Shown in pieces: positions 7,786 to 16,626 of a DNA stretch of 64,000 bases. Within the stretch, counting starts at the first letter, position 1. Each line of letters opens with the position of its first letter. The position numbers were made by a program, and so were the translations under genes. The DNA comes from Halorubrum sp. Atlit-26R (GTDB taxonomy: Archaea; Halobacteriota; Halobacteria; Halobacteriales; Haloferacaceae): positions 62,001 to 126,000 of the forward strand of contig NZ_QPLT01000008.1 in the NCBI RefSeq assembly GCF_003666015.1. Direction: 5' to 3'. Below the pieces are notes generated by a model that had not been told where the DNA came from, made no database searches, and saw nothing but the letters and a program-made list of their open reading frames with translations.

Positions 7786-8244
7786 ATGGCAGGTGACTCA
7801 GACGAGCATTCGGTTTCAGACCCGCCAGCAGGACCGACGCTGCCCGATGGGTGGGTGGATTACGAGGTACCGCTAACAGCGACCGGGATCGCCGTGGTTC
7901 GGGCGACGTCGAAGGCGCAGGCGGCCGAGTGGGCGCGCGAGCAGGGCGACGATCTGCTTACCCACGTCTCCATGACCGCAGACGAGGGGATGGAGACGAA
8001 CGCCCGCCCGAACGCCACGGACCCCCCGGAGAACGTCCGTTCGGGTGATGGGTCCAACTACGTTCCGTCAGTCCCGACCATGTCGCAACTCGTCGAGGCG
8101 CGGGAGCGGGCAGAGCTCACACAGGCCGATGTTGCGGCGGAGCTTGGCGTCTCTCCGGGGACGGTAAGCAACTGGGAGCGGGAGACGACCCGACTGTCGC
8201 TCAGGCAAGCTCGCGAGTATATGCGGGCGGTCCGCGACGCGTAG
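7786..8244 (+). CDS. HTH (Xre/Cro family) DNA-binding protein
   Basis: 152 residues. The C terminus (about 100-150) is a Cro/CI-type helix-turn-helix: LVEARERAELTQADVAAELG followed by VSPGTVSNWERE. The N-terminal 80 residues form a separate small domain (PDGWVDYEVPLTATGIAVVRA), absent from typical bacterial Xre repressors. It is likely a transcription regulator of the element; targets are unknown. Started by the canonical leader; the Zn-finger mini-gene at 8252 follows seven bases later. Confidence 0.85.
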   Translation: MAGDSDEHSVSDPPAGPTLPDGWVDYEVPLTATGIAVVRATSKAQAAEWAREQGDDLLTHVSMTADEGMETNARPNATDPPENVRSGDGSNYVPSVPTMSQLVEARERAELTQADVAAELGVSPGTVSNWERETTRLSLRQAREYMRAVRDA

Positions 8245-8251
8245 CGACACC

Positions 8252-8413
8252 ATGTTGGAGCGGCGGACGTATGCCGATGGGACGATCCGGCTAATTCTCA
8301 AGCGGTGTCCGGCGTGCGAGGAACCGATCGACAGCAGCGACCGCGCCGACCACATCCAGTCACACACGCCACAGGACTTTGGCCTCTCCCCGGCGGGGGA
8401 AGTCCGTTCCTAA
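8252..8413 (+). CDS. Zinc-finger mini-protein
   Basis: 53 residues. CPAC (residues 19-22) and HIQSH (about 39-43) form a C-x2-C...H-x3-H finger. Lies seven bases after the HTH gene and ends ten bases before the next promoter, so the two probably form a bicistronic unit. Such mini-fingers recur throughout the window. Confidence 0.65.
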   Translation: MLERRTYADGTIRLILKRCPACEEPIDSSDRADHIQSHTPQDFGLSPAGEVRS

Positions 8414-8422
8414 CCCAATCGC

Positions 8423-8451
8423 CATACGGAACATAATGGAAAAATTTAAGT
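8423..8451 (+). promoter_or_regulatory. Element promoter for 8487 gene
   Basis: Module CATACGG, TAATGGAAA, TTTAAGT, then the CCCCGTAGCCCCTTGTGTG initiator-type sequence and leader ACAGAACG. Confidence 0.85.
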
Positions 8452-8486
8452 CCCCGTAGCCCCTTGTGTGAGATGAGAACAGAACG

Positions 8487-10370
8487 ATGGCACGTTCCGA
8501 ATCCCACACTCAGGACGGCAGTTTCGAGCAGGTAACGCTCATGGCGGACTTTGGCCCGACGGTCGACGTCGAGGACGGCGAGCCGGTCCCGCCGACCGAG
8601 GTCGCGGGGTACACGCTTCTGGATGGATCCAACACGCGATTCCGCGCGCCGTCGCGGGTTTCGTCGAGCAGCGCGCGAAACATCGTGACGCAGCGGTACG
8701 TGTGGGTATGGGTCGATTTCACCGGCAACGGTCCGTGCGAGGTCTGTGTCAGCGAGGCCGACGAGAAGCCGTGGAACGGCCCCGTCGTCGCGACGGCGGA
8801 GGATAAGGTCGAGGCGGTCCGCGAGGCCGTGGCGTGGATGGACGACAACCCGGCCCCGGACGCGCCGGAAACGGTCGCCCGGGTCGGTGAGAACACCCAC
8901 GCCGAAATGAAAGAGCGGGCGGTCGGCCGCGCAGCCAAGCAGATCCGCGAGGGGTCGGAGGTTACGGTCGACGGGTCGTACCCCGCGACCGTCACGGAGG
9001 TCGAGGAGATGGACGAGTCGGAGACACCGTTCATTGGGACGACCGCGGCCGACGTGTTCCGCTGCGAGACCGCGGCCGGGACGACGTTCGAGCTCATCGT
9101 CGAGCAGGCCACCCACACGACCCCGGACGTGTTCTACGCGCCGGAGGGCGACGAGTGGGTTCTGCCGGCGGCGCTTACGGTCAACAACGAGCAGAACCTT
9201 CGCGAGAGCGTTTACACGGACACCTACGAGTGGGTGAAGGGCCGCGAGGGCGAGACGGTTATCCACCAGACCGGTGACGCGCTCTTTGAGGTGGTCGAAC
9301 TTTCCGACGTTCGCGACGGGTTCGTGAACCCGCCGTCCGGGAAGGAGTTAGACCCCGAGCAGACCCGCGGTGGGACGTACATTGATGAGGAGGAGGCCGG
9401 CAAGTGGTTCGACGCGCCGGACACGCTCGCGACCGGGATGTACCGTGTGACCCCGTTCGGCGTGGCCGAGCACGCCGACGAGTACGGCTTCGATCCGGTG
9501 GTCGAACCGGACGAGTGGGACGGCGTCGACGCGAGTGAAGCGTTCGACGCCGAGCGGGGTGCGGGGACCCCCGACCCGACGCCCGTCCCGTCCGAGCGGT
9601 CGAACCTCAGCCGCGACGCGGCGGTCGACGCGGTCACCGGCATCGGAGACACCGCGGTCGAGGAGGCATTCTACGCGACGGTCGGGGAGAACTACGAGAT
9701 GGGCTTCCCGCTCCCGTTCGTGGGAACGCAGTATGCCGCGAAGGCGGTCGCGGACCTATACACGCTCCCGGACGAGGGGCCGACCGCCACCGACGCGTTC
9801 CGTGCGGTCATCGGGCTACTCGGCGGCATCGGCTACCGCGCCGACCAGTCGACCGTGACGGCCGCGACCGCGATCACGGACCCGTCCGGGATCGACATGG
9901 ACGCGATCGACAGCGCGTGGGTCGCAGAGGACGCGCAGATCAAAGGCGAGTACCTTCCGGGATGGGCCGCCGAAGCCGGCGCCGACGAGACCGACGACGG
10001 TGGTACGATCGCCCGGCTTGGCGTCGGCAACATCAACGCGCAGGACCTGAAAGACCACGTCCCCGAGGAATACGACGAAACGCGGGGTGCGGTGGTCGCC
10101 CGGACCCACCCGCACACGGACGCGATCGGGATCGCCGGGACGAACGGCGAGGGCTACGTGTCCTTCCCGGAGCGCGCGGCCGAGACGGCGGCGGCGATCG
10201 CCGGCGTCGACCTTTCCGATCCCGAGGCGGGCCTCATGGCGTGGAGTGACGGCACGGGCGACGGCGTCGTGCTACTCTCCGGGGACAGCCCGTGGAACGT
10301 CGTCGTCGATACGAACGACACGCTCACTACGCTCCCCGTCGCGGCCGACGTAGCCGACGCTGCCGAGTAG
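8487..10370 (+). CDS. Large acidic protein with HhH-like motif, unknown function
   Basis: 627 residues, one of the largest proteins here. N-terminal region (30-130) is beta-like and carries CEVC. A second beta region lies about 150-230. A helix-hairpin-helix-like AVTGIGDTAVEEAF sits at about 378-391 and resembles FNGIGENTAREVF in the 15317 product; HhH motifs bind DNA backbone non-specifically. The C-terminal 170 residues look like an alpha/beta domain. Two palindromic sequences after the stop may terminate transcription. No family recognised. Confidence 0.75.
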   Translation: MARSESHTQDGSFEQVTLMADFGPTVDVEDGEPVPPTEVAGYTLLDGSNTRFRAPSRVSSSSARNIVTQRYVWVWVDFTGNGPCEVCVSEADEKPWNGPVVATAEDKVEAVREAVAWMDDNPAPDAPETVARVGENTHAEMKERAVGRAAKQIREGSEVTVDGSYPATVTEVEEMDESETPFIGTTAADVFRCETAAGTTFELIVEQATHTTPDVFYAPEGDEWVLPAALTVNNEQNLRESVYTDTYEWVKGREGETVIHQTGDALFEVVELSDVRDGFVNPPSGKELDPEQTRGGTYIDEEEAGKWFDAPDTLATGMYRVTPFGVAEHADEYGFDPVVEPDEWDGVDASEAFDAERGAGTPDPTPVPSERSNLSRDAAVDAVTGIGDTAVEEAFYATVGENYEMGFPLPFVGTQYAAKAVADLYTLPDEGPTATDAFRAVIGLLGGIGYRADQSTVTAATAITDPSGIDMDAIDSAWVAEDAQIKGEYLPGWAAEAGADETDDGGTIARLGVGNINAQDLKDHVPEEYDETRGAVVARTHPHTDAIGIAGTNGEGYVSFPERAAETAAAIAGVDLSDPEAGLMAWSDGTGDGVVLLSGDSPWNVVVDTNDTLTTLPVAADVADAAE

Positions 10371-10411
10371 GGACCACCCGGCCAGCCCGCGCTTCCGTTT
10401 TCCCGACCGGC

Positions 10412-10456
10412 TCACAGTTTTTGTGAACCCCACCCCCCGTCACAGATTTTGTGACG
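10412..10456. promoter_or_regulatory. Two tandem TCACA...TGTGA palindromes
   Basis: TCACAGTTTTTGTGA (10412-10426) and GTCACAGATTTTGTGAC (10439-10455) are near-identical inverted repeats about 27 bp apart, with T-rich centres. They could be a terminator of the 8487 gene or an operator upstream of the 10469 promoter. Confidence 0.5.
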
Positions 10457-10468
10457 GTTGCGTATGTC

Positions 10469-10497
10469 CATACGGAAAATAATGTAAACTATTAAGT
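10469..10497 (+). promoter_or_regulatory. Element promoter for 10533 gene
   Basis: Module CATACGG, TAATGTAAA, TTAAGT; initiator-type CCCCAGCCCCTTGTGTG follows. Confidence 0.8.
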
Positions 10498-10532
10498 GCC
10501 CCCAGCCCCTTGTGTGAGTTGAGGACAGAATG

Positions 10533-10880
10533 ATGGCACACGCAGAATCTCAGGACAGCGACGTTGCGGTCGAGTCCCGGCTTGTGACCGACGCAGACGA
10601 ACTTTCCGAGGGCGACGTGATCCACATCGAGGACGAGCATTGGATCGCTCGCGCCCGGGTTCTCAGCGTCGGTGACGCGGTGACCGACCCGACTAACCGC
10701 AACTTCGAGTTGGAGGTCATCGCGAGCGAGAACTTCGACACGGAGGGGATCATCGATTGGACGGCGAAGCCCGGGAGCAAACTGACGTGGCGGATCCACG
10801 GGTTCGCTGCCGATCACGATACCTTCGAGGGGTGGCGGGTCATGTCCGATGCCGCGGTCATCATGCGCGTCGAGGAGTGA
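10533..10880 (+). CDS. Small beta-rich protein, unknown function
   Basis: 115 residues. ELSEGDVIHIEDEHWIARARVLSV suggests a small barrel. An ATG three bases upstream exists, but ATGGCA at 10533 matches the start used after every other leader (the usual GAACG reads GAATG here). Followed after four bases by the split methyltransferase gene at 10885, so probably co-transcribed. Confidence 0.7.
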   Translation: MAHAESQDSDVAVESRLVTDADELSEGDVIHIEDEHWIARARVLSVGDAVTDPTNRNFELEVIASENFDTEGIIDWTAKPGSKLTWRIHGFAADHDTFEGWRVMSDAAVIMRVEE

Positions 10881-11178
10881 CCGCATGGCGGTCGAGTACC
10901 GGGTCGCCAACTGGGTCGACGTCGCCGGCGACTATCGCGAGCAGGCGGCAGTAGTCCATCTCGATGCGAACTGGGCCGCGCCGGCGCGGTACTCCGGTCG
11001 CGGCGTCGACTACGTCACCCACCCGATCACCGACGAGGCGACCAGCGACTTTCCGGAATCGGAGCTCCAACGCGACGAGATCGACACGTCGCGGACGATC
11101 GCGGACATGATCGACGCGGCGTGGGATGCGCTCAAGCCCGGGGGCTGGCTGTTGATGGACGCCGACTCATCTTTCTAC

Positions 11179-12577
11179 AAGCGGGAAACCCCGCCGTTTA
11201 CGGCGGGAGGAACGCGACACGGTGAGAAACAACCGCTGTTCGGTGGCCGACCGACTCCCCGCATCAAACCCAACCTATATGAATGTAGGGTACTACATAT
11301 GAAGTATGGCGGAGGTGCGTCGCACGGCCGTCGTCAAACTCGATATGGACGACAGCGACGCGACTCTCCTCCACGAAACCGTCGAGGAGTACCTGTGGGC
11401 GTGTAACTACGTCGTCCGAGACGCGTGGCAGGACGACTACAAGCCCACCTCGAAAACAAAACTCCACGACCGGACGTACTCCGACGTGCGCGAACAGACA
11501 CGGCTTCAAGCCAACCTCGTTCAATCCGCACGTAACAAAGCCGCCGAAGCCATCAAGGGCGTCGTCGCCCGCTGGCAGAACGGCAAGAAGGCGTCACAAC
11601 CACACTTCACGACGCCATCCGTCCGATACGACAAACGGAGCGCGACGTTCCACGACGACCGCGTATCCCTCTCCACGGTGAACGGACGTATCGAAGCCGA
11701 ATACGTCCTTCCACCAGAGGGAGACAACCCGCACACGAAGTACCTCCGCGACAACGACTACGAGGTCACGGGTGCGACGCTTCAGTACCGCGACGCGACG
11801 GACACGTTTTTCCTCCATATTGGAACGAAGGCCGACGTGGAGACCGAGATACCGGACGAAGGCGACGCCGAGAACAGCACAGTCCTCGGCGTGGACCTCG
11901 GTATCGAACAGATTGCCGTCACGTCAACCGGAATGTTCTGGAGCGCCGACTACCTCAATCACCGCCGTCGGGAGTACGAGCGGGTTCGTGGTGACCTCCA
12001 ACGGACAGGCACGCAATCAGCCCATCGAACAATCGAACGGATGGGCGACCGAGAGACACGGTGGGTCGAAGATTACCTTCACCGTATCTCAAAAGCCATC
12101 GTCCAAGAAGCCGTCGCGCACGGGTGCGACCGGATCGCCTTCGAGGAGTTAACGGACATCCGCGACCGGATGCCGGGCGCAAAGAAGTTCCATGCGTGGA
12201 CGTTCCGCCGTTTGTACGACTACACGGCGTACAAGGCCGAAGCGGAGGGTATTGAGGCCACGCAGGTAGACCCGGCGTACACGTCCAAGCGGTGTTCGAA
12301 GTGCGGGACGACGCTGGACGAGAACCGGCAGTCGCAAGCGAAGTTCTGTTGCCAGAAGTGCGGCTACGAGGTCAACGCAGACTATAACGCGGCGAAGAAC
12401 ATCGGCTTTCGGCTACTCCGTGCGGGGCAAAAGTCTCCGCATGGAGGGGCGACACGTCACCTCGCCCTGAAGTCGGGGACGCTGAACGTGAACGGCGGCT
12501 ACTCGCCTGCCACCCGGTAGGGTCGGCCAGAACGGGAGTCCACCGACAAGCTCCGCCCTTTAGGGCGGAGAAGGTGA
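11179..12577 (+). mobile_element. IS1341-type (IS200/IS605 superfamily) tnpB element, copy 1
   Basis: 1399 bp, no tnpA. Ends inferred by comparing with copy 2 (19935-21333, same length) and by restoring the host reading frame. Left hairpin CCCGCCG-TTTA-CGGCGGG (11190-11207); right hairpin CTCCGCCC-TTTA-GGGCGGAG (12551-12570). Both copies are preceded by the identical TCATCTTTCTAC, the likely target/TAM sequence, and no target duplication is seen, as expected for this superfamily. Confidence 0.88.
11306..12520 (+). CDS. tnpB: TnpB RNA-guided nuclease
   Basis: 404 residues. The split RuvC residues are present: VLGVDLGIEQ (Asp about 196), FEELTDIRD (Glu about 279) and NADYNAAKN (Asp about 358), with the zinc ribbon CSKCG...CCQKCG between the last two. 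Start MAEVRRT is typical. TnpB proteins cut DNA guided by an RNA from the element right end and help the element persist. Differs from copy 2 at about a dozen residues. Transposition would need a tnpA in trans. Confidence 0.93.
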   Translation: MAEVRRTAVVKLDMDDSDATLLHETVEEYLWACNYVVRDAWQDDYKPTSKTKLHDRTYSDVREQTRLQANLVQSARNKAAEAIKGVVARWQNGKKASQPHFTTPSVRYDKRSATFHDDRVSLSTVNGRIEAEYVLPPEGDNPHTKYLRDNDYEVTGATLQYRDATDTFFLHIGTKADVETEIPDEGDAENSTVLGVDLGIEQIAVTSTGMFWSADYLNHRRREYERVRGDLQRTGTQSAHRTIERMGDRETRWVEDYLHRISKAIVQEAVAHGCDRIAFEELTDIRDRMPGAKKFHAWTFRRLYDYTAYKAEAEGIEATQVDPAYTSKRCSKCGTTLDENRQSQAKFCCQKCGYEVNADYNAAKNIGFRLLRAGQKSPHGGATRHLALKSGTLNVNGGYSPATR

Positions 12578-12597
12578 CACGCGTCCCGCCGGTTCCA
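12430..12597 (+). ncRNA. Putative omega (reRNA) of tnpB copy 1 with guide from flank
   Basis: In TnpB systems the guide RNA overlaps the 3' end of tnpB, runs to the element right end, and continues into the flank, which acts as guide. Here the right-end hairpin at 12551-12570 and flank from 12578 fit. Exact 5' end unknown; inferred by analogy. Confidence 0.45.
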
Positions 12598-13130
12598 GCA
12601 GTATCTTGCGCGTGAGTACGGCGAGGTGCGGGTAGCGGCCGGGGACACGCGACCGTACCGCGGCGGCGGGCTTCGGAAGGTGGCCGACGTGCGGTACACG
12701 AAGAAGGACGGCACCCCCGACTGTTCAGGAACCGGCCAGTACGGTACCGAAGCCGGCTACCCCGTGGTCATGGCGCACAAAGGCGAGACGGATCGGGAGT
12801 GGTCCGAGTCGGTGCGCCTCGATGCGCGCCGGCCGCGATGGCGGGAGCCGACCGACGAGTACGGGCAGGGGACCGTGAAGCCGGTCGGCCCGTACAAAGT
12901 GTGGCTGGACGCGATCGCGGAGCAGGGCGAGCTTGTCCTTGCGCCGTGTGCCGGCTCAGGCCCGGCGCTCATCGCGGCCGAAGCGTTATGGGGAGAAGAC
13001 GCCCGGGCAGTCGGGATCGACACACAGCCCGACGCACGCTCCGCGTGGGAGCAGCGACGGACGCACCTTCTTGGAGACTGCGCCCGCGACCAGCAGTATC
13101 TCGGCACGTTCGCGGAGGACGCCCCGTGAG

Positions 13131-13172
13131 TTAACCAACACCTGTCGGGAGACCCGCCTGCCTGTTGGTTAA
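13131..13172. terminator. Inverted repeat after methyltransferase gene
   Basis: TTAACCAACA (13131-13140) pairs perfectly with TGTTGGTTAA (13163-13172) across a 22-base GC-rich loop. Starts two bases after the stop codon, so a transcription-end hairpin is likely. Confidence 0.55.
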
Positions 13173-13301
13173 GACCCGGGCGACTGACGGCCGCGTGACC
13201 CGGAAATTTTCGGCCAACCGAACGCCCCTCTATCGATGTGTTCTGGTCGCTCCCCCTGCGAACACACCCCCGCTTATCGATGTATTCCACCACTACACAT
13301 C

Positions 13302-13330
13302 TATACTGTATATAATGGAAAGCCTTAAGT
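13302..13330 (+). promoter_or_regulatory. Element promoter for 13366 gene
   Basis: Module TATACTG, TAATGGAAA, CTTAAGT, then CCCCGTAGCCCCTTGTGTA and leader ATCAGGACG. Confidence 0.85.
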
Positions 13331-13365
13331 CCCCGTAGCCCCTTGTGTAAGTTGAGATCAGGACG

Positions 13366-13755
13366 ATGGCGACAAACCACCCACTCAGCGAATACACGGA
13401 GGAACAGCCGGACACGCCCGAGTGCGACCCGGGCGATTTGGTCCGTGAAGTGGACGCGGACAACGACGACGATGAGGCGATGGTCGTCGTCTCGCTCCCG
13501 GGAGAGCAGGCCGACGAGTACGAGATTGACCCGCTCGCGGGGACCACGGTGTTCGGCTACTCCGGGACGCCCGACAGCGTCGAGGCGGACGAGCCGGTCG
13601 TCGAGGTCGCATACGTATCGACGCTCACCCACTACGCCGACAGCCTCCCGGACGGCTGTACGCCCACGACGGCCCACCAGCACTTCGAGGTGATCGAGGA
13701 CTCTCCGGTGACCGTCTACGCGTATCCCGAGTCGCAGATCGAGAACATCGAGTAA
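13366..13755 (+). CDS. Acidic protein, unknown function
   Basis: 129 residues, strongly acidic; central beta-like stretch (AMVVVSLPGEQADEYEIDPL) and ADEPVVEVAYVSTL. No motif recognised. Canonical leader fixes the start. Followed after 31 bases by the 13787 gene, probably on the same transcript. Confidence 0.72.
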   Translation: MATNHPLSEYTEEQPDTPECDPGDLVREVDADNDDDEAMVVVSLPGEQADEYEIDPLAGTTVFGYSGTPDSVEADEPVVEVAYVSTLTHYADSLPDGCTPTTAHQHFEVIEDSPVTVYAYPESQIENIE

Positions 13756-13786
13756 CCACTACCACGACCCACATCAACCACAGATC

Positions 13787-14233
13787 ATGAGCTCACACGA
13801 TATTCCGGCACTCCCGGCCGGCTGGGAAGTCGCGGTGAACACGCCGAAGCACGTCGCGCTGCGCGATCCCGCCGGCGACGGGCACCTCATCAGCCTCTCG
13901 ATGGACCCCCACAACCCCGGCAAGACGTGGGCGGTCCACGGGAGCGCGGAGTACGGACATGACGGGTTCGAGGATCACCCGCTGTTCGCGGAAGGCGAGC
14001 AGTTTGATGCGGCGTTCGCGACCGCCGTCGACGTGATCAACGGGCTTTCCGGGGGCGACGTTCCGGAGCCGATCCCGGACGATCACCGGCCCGAACCGGG
14101 CGCTACGGGGTCCGACGAAACCGAGGATGAGGCCGAGACCGAGGTCGAGTCCGATCCACAGGACGCCGCCGACGCCGAACCGGCCAGCAGCGACGACGGC
14201 CCCGAACAGGCCGGGCTTGGCGAGTGGGTGTGA
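13787..14233 (+). CDS. Small protein with acidic tail, unknown function
   Basis: 148 residues: an N-terminal folded part (about 1-95, LPAGWEVAVNTPKHVALRDP) and a disordered D/E/A-rich tail ending GLGEWV. The N-terminal pattern LPxGWxVxVxTPxxVALRDP suggests a small beta domain similar in layout to the N terminus of the 7786 product (LPDGWVDYEVPLTATGIAVV). Function unknown. Confidence 0.7.
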   Translation: MSSHDIPALPAGWEVAVNTPKHVALRDPAGDGHLISLSMDPHNPGKTWAVHGSAEYGHDGFEDHPLFAEGEQFDAAFATAVDVINGLSGGDVPEPIPDDHRPEPGATGSDETEDEAETEVESDPQDAADAEPASSDDGPEQAGLGEWV

Positions 14234-14258
14234 GGCCGGGTCTCCGGCCACAGACATC

Positions 14259-14287
14259 CATACTGTTCTTAATGGAAACTCTTTTAC
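14259..14287 (+). promoter_or_regulatory. Element promoter for 14322 gene
   Basis: Module CATACTG, TTAATGGAAA, TTTTAC variant of the TATA-position box; leader GAGGACAAACG. Confidence 0.78.
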
Positions 14288-14321
14288 CGCCGGGGGTCGA
14301 ATCGGGGAGTGAGGACAAACG

Positions 14322-14798
14322 ATGGCACAAGTCACCCTCACACCCGACCAGTTGAGCGCCGTGGAGACACGGGGCGCGTACACGACGACGGACGAACAGG
14401 GCAACCGAGTCACGATCGTACTCGATGATGAACCCGCCGAGCAGGACGCCGGGGAGCCGGCAGGTATGGTCGCGGAGGTCGCGGCGGTCGAACACGGCGA
14501 TCGCGTTCGCGTGACGCTTGAATCCGGGGAGTCGTTCGAGGGGACGGCGACCGAACCAGCGTCGACAGAGCCGACCGACCACCACCACGCCGAAGCGTCG
14601 TTCGTGTTCGACGGTGTCGACATGGACCACGGTAGCAGCGTTGCCGATTACGCGGCCGTCCGGCAGATCGAGAAGTGGGGTAAGGCCGAGCTTGATGATC
14701 CCGAGTTAGTGTACGCGGCCGGCGTTGAGCGCCATATCCCGTCGACCGACGACGAACGAGTCGGCGTCGTCGAATCGATCCGCGTTCTCTCGTCCTAA
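14322..14798 (+). CDS. Acidic protein with small beta module, unknown function
   Basis: 158 residues. GDRVRVTLESGESFEGTAT (about 60-78) parallels GESVNVTLEGGTRFEGITI in the 50994 product and GESVYVEIGTGSVLQG in the 2342 product, suggesting a repeated small barrel. HHH at about 85 and DMDHG follow. No catalytic motif seen. Confidence 0.72.
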   Translation: MAQVTLTPDQLSAVETRGAYTTTDEQGNRVTIVLDDEPAEQDAGEPAGMVAEVAAVEHGDRVRVTLESGESFEGTATEPASTEPTDHHHAEASFVFDGVDMDHGSSVADYAAVRQIEKWGKAELDDPELVYAAGVERHIPSTDDERVGVVESIRVLSS

Positions 14799-14810
14799 CC
14801 CCTCCACCAC

Positions 14811-14839
14811 CATACGGAACATAATGGAAAGCCTTAAGT
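14811..14839 (+). promoter_or_regulatory. Element promoter for 14875 gene
   Basis: Module CATACGG, TAATGGAAA, CTTAAGT; CCCCGTAGCCCC initiator-type sequence and GGACAGAACG leader. Confidence 0.85.
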
Positions 14840-14874
14840 CCCCGTAGCCCCTGATCTAAGTTGAGGACAGAACG

Positions 14875-15315
14875 ATGGCACACCGAAGTCCCCTCAAGCG
14901 CCGACAAGAAGAACAGGTTTCGACCCTCGATGGATTCACGGCGGTTTCCACCGCGGACGACGCGCTCGCGGCGGAGTTGGAGGCCCACCTGCCGAACGGG
15001 TGGAACGTGTCGGAGTTGACTTACTCTCCGGAGCCGGCCGAGAGCGACACGTCGACGTACACGCTCACGCTCACGCACGACCACGCTCCGGTTTCGATCG
15101 AGGTCGAGCCCGCGTCGACGGCCCGCGCCCAATGCGCGATCCGCCCGCAGAACACCCACCGGGTCGTGTTCGTCGCCCCCGACGAGACGATCGAGAAGGT
15201 CGGCGCGGAGAAGATGTTTGACCGGGAGGAGCCGGCCGAGGTGTTCGAGCCTGTCGTTGCGGTCGCGAAGGCGGCGCTCGACAGACACGGACTCTGGTTC
15301 TACACCGAGGACTAA
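14875..15315 (+). CDS. Protein of unknown function
   Basis: 146 residues, mixed alpha/beta. STADDALAAELEAHLPNGWN and the Ser/Thr-rich TYTLTLTHDHAPVSIEVEP suggest a helix followed by a sheet. Ends one base before the ATG at 15317, so translationally coupled. Confidence 0.72.
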   Translation: MAHRSPLKRRQEEQVSTLDGFTAVSTADDALAAELEAHLPNGWNVSELTYSPEPAESDTSTYTLTLTHDHAPVSIEVEPASTARAQCAIRPQNTHRVVFVAPDETIEKVGAEKMFDREEPAEVFEPVVAVAKAALDRHGLWFYTED

Positions 15316-15316
15316 C

Positions 15317-16558
15317 ATGAGCCAGCAGGACCTTTCGCAGTACGTCGACGCCGTTCGCGATGAACAGACGCCGGCGCCGGGGGCGTCCCCGGCCGGCGAG
15401 CCCTCCGGGGCGGCTACTTCGGACACCGACGCGTTCGAGACCCCCGGCGCCGAGGCGTTCCCGGGCGACGGGGTCGACGTCGACGGCCGGGCGACCCTTT
15501 CCGTGGAAGTGTGCCTTCCCGACGGCGACGAGGAGACGGTTCGGTTCGCTCGCGTGGCCGGAGAGGGGGGTGTAGGCCGCTCCGAGCTTGACGCGCCGGA
15601 GGCGGCCGCAGCGACGCTCACCGACGCGGTCGGCTCGCCGGCCGTGTTGACCGGGGGCGGTCGTGTGGTCGGAGATCAGCGGTACGGGTTCGGTTCGCTT
15701 GAGTCGGTCACCGCCGAGGGCGACAGCATCCGCGTTGAGATCGACGAGAAACACGCGATCAACGGGCGGCCCAAAGACGACCCGCGGACGCCGATACTCG
15801 GCTCGTGGCAGGTGTACCTCCCGGCGACGGGCGCGGAGGCCGAGACGATCGCGAACGCCATTCGCGCCTACCAGACGGGCGAGACGGACCACTTCCGTGC
15901 GTCCCAGCGGCGGCGCGCGAACAAACGCGAGCGACTGTATGAGCGGTTCCGGTCGCTTTCCCCGGGTGACACGGTTTCGACGCCGGCGTATGCGACGGAT
16001 CTCACCGTCATCTCCCACAGCTACGACGTATGGGCGACCGGTGTCTCCACCCTTCGGGGAAGTACCGACAAGCAGGTTCACGCGGTCGTCGTGTCGAACC
16101 CTCGTGGCGGCTTCTACCAACTCGGGATCCAGCAGTCGTGTTCTGACGACGAGCTCCCAACGTGCTACCTGTCTCGGTCTCTCAAACACGTTCCGACACC
16201 CAACACCGAGTTTTCCGTCGAGGACCGATTCACCGCTGACGACTGTGCGGTCGAGGGAGGCTCGCCAGCCGATGACGCACCGTTCGCGATCCCCGACCGT
16301 GCGGCAGACGAGTCGCCGCTACCGGCGAAGTGCCGTCGCGAGTCCCTTCGAGACTTCAACGGGATCGGAGAGAACACCGCACGAGAGGTATTCAAGACGG
16401 CCGGAACTACCTGCGCGCACGAGATCGCATATGCCCTCTACGGCGAGGGTGACGTCGACGCGGCCGCCGGCGCGGTCGCGGAGGCAATCAAGACGAGCCC
16501 GAAACACAACGAGGTGTTCAATCGGCTCAAAGATATTCATAATGATACATTAAAATAG
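15317..16558 (+). CDS. Large acidic protein with HhH-like motif, unknown function
   Basis: 413 residues. A disordered N-terminal 50 residues is followed by a beta-rich central domain (about 50-210) and a region with CSDDELPTC near 275. A helix-hairpin-helix-like FNGIGENTAREVF lies at about 347-359 near the C terminus, similar in placement relative to a following helical segment to the motif in the 8487 product. Start ATG at 15317 follows the stop of the preceding gene by one base. DNA binding is inferred only. Confidence 0.74.
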   Translation: MSQQDLSQYVDAVRDEQTPAPGASPAGEPSGAATSDTDAFETPGAEAFPGDGVDVDGRATLSVEVCLPDGDEETVRFARVAGEGGVGRSELDAPEAAAATLTDAVGSPAVLTGGGRVVGDQRYGFGSLESVTAEGDSIRVEIDEKHAINGRPKDDPRTPILGSWQVYLPATGAEAETIANAIRAYQTGETDHFRASQRRRANKRERLYERFRSLSPGDTVSTPAYATDLTVISHSYDVWATGVSTLRGSTDKQVHAVVVSNPRGGFYQLGIQQSCSDDELPTCYLSRSLKHVPTPNTEFSVEDRFTADDCAVEGGSPADDAPFAIPDRAADESPLPAKCRRESLRDFNGIGENTAREVFKTAGTTCAHEIAYALYGEGDVDAAAGAVAEAIKTSPKHNEVFNRLKDIHNDTLK

Positions 16559-16626
16559 TCAGACTACAAGACTATTTACCCCGAACACATAACTAATTAA
16601 TATAGTAGTTGCGAAGTGACGAAGAC

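Larger units (their letters stand above)
10885..13129 (+). pseudogene. Beta-class DNA methyltransferase gene split by a TnpB element
   Basis: Two exons-like parts, 10885-11178 (98 codons) and 12578-13129, join in frame if the 1399-bp element is removed, giving a 281-residue protein. N-terminal VHLDANWA followed by GVDYVTHP resembles motif IV of amino-methyltransferases; C-terminal LAPCAGSGPALIAAE with GIDTQP is the SAM-binding motif I. Motif IV before motif I is the beta-class (N4-C or N6-A) order. As it stands the N-terminal part runs into the element and stops. The C-terminal part could be translated separately from an internal GTG but lacks motif IV. Probably inactive unless the element is lost. 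Confidence 0.8.

Noticed and set aside
8298-9266. 322-residue minus-strand open frame
   Set aside because: Antisense shadow of the 8487 gene: Arg/Val-rich composition typical of reverse-strand frames in GC-rich acidic genes.
14410-15621. 403-residue minus-strand open frame
   Set aside because: Spans two plus-strand genes and their promoter antisense; low-complexity Ser/Arg composition.
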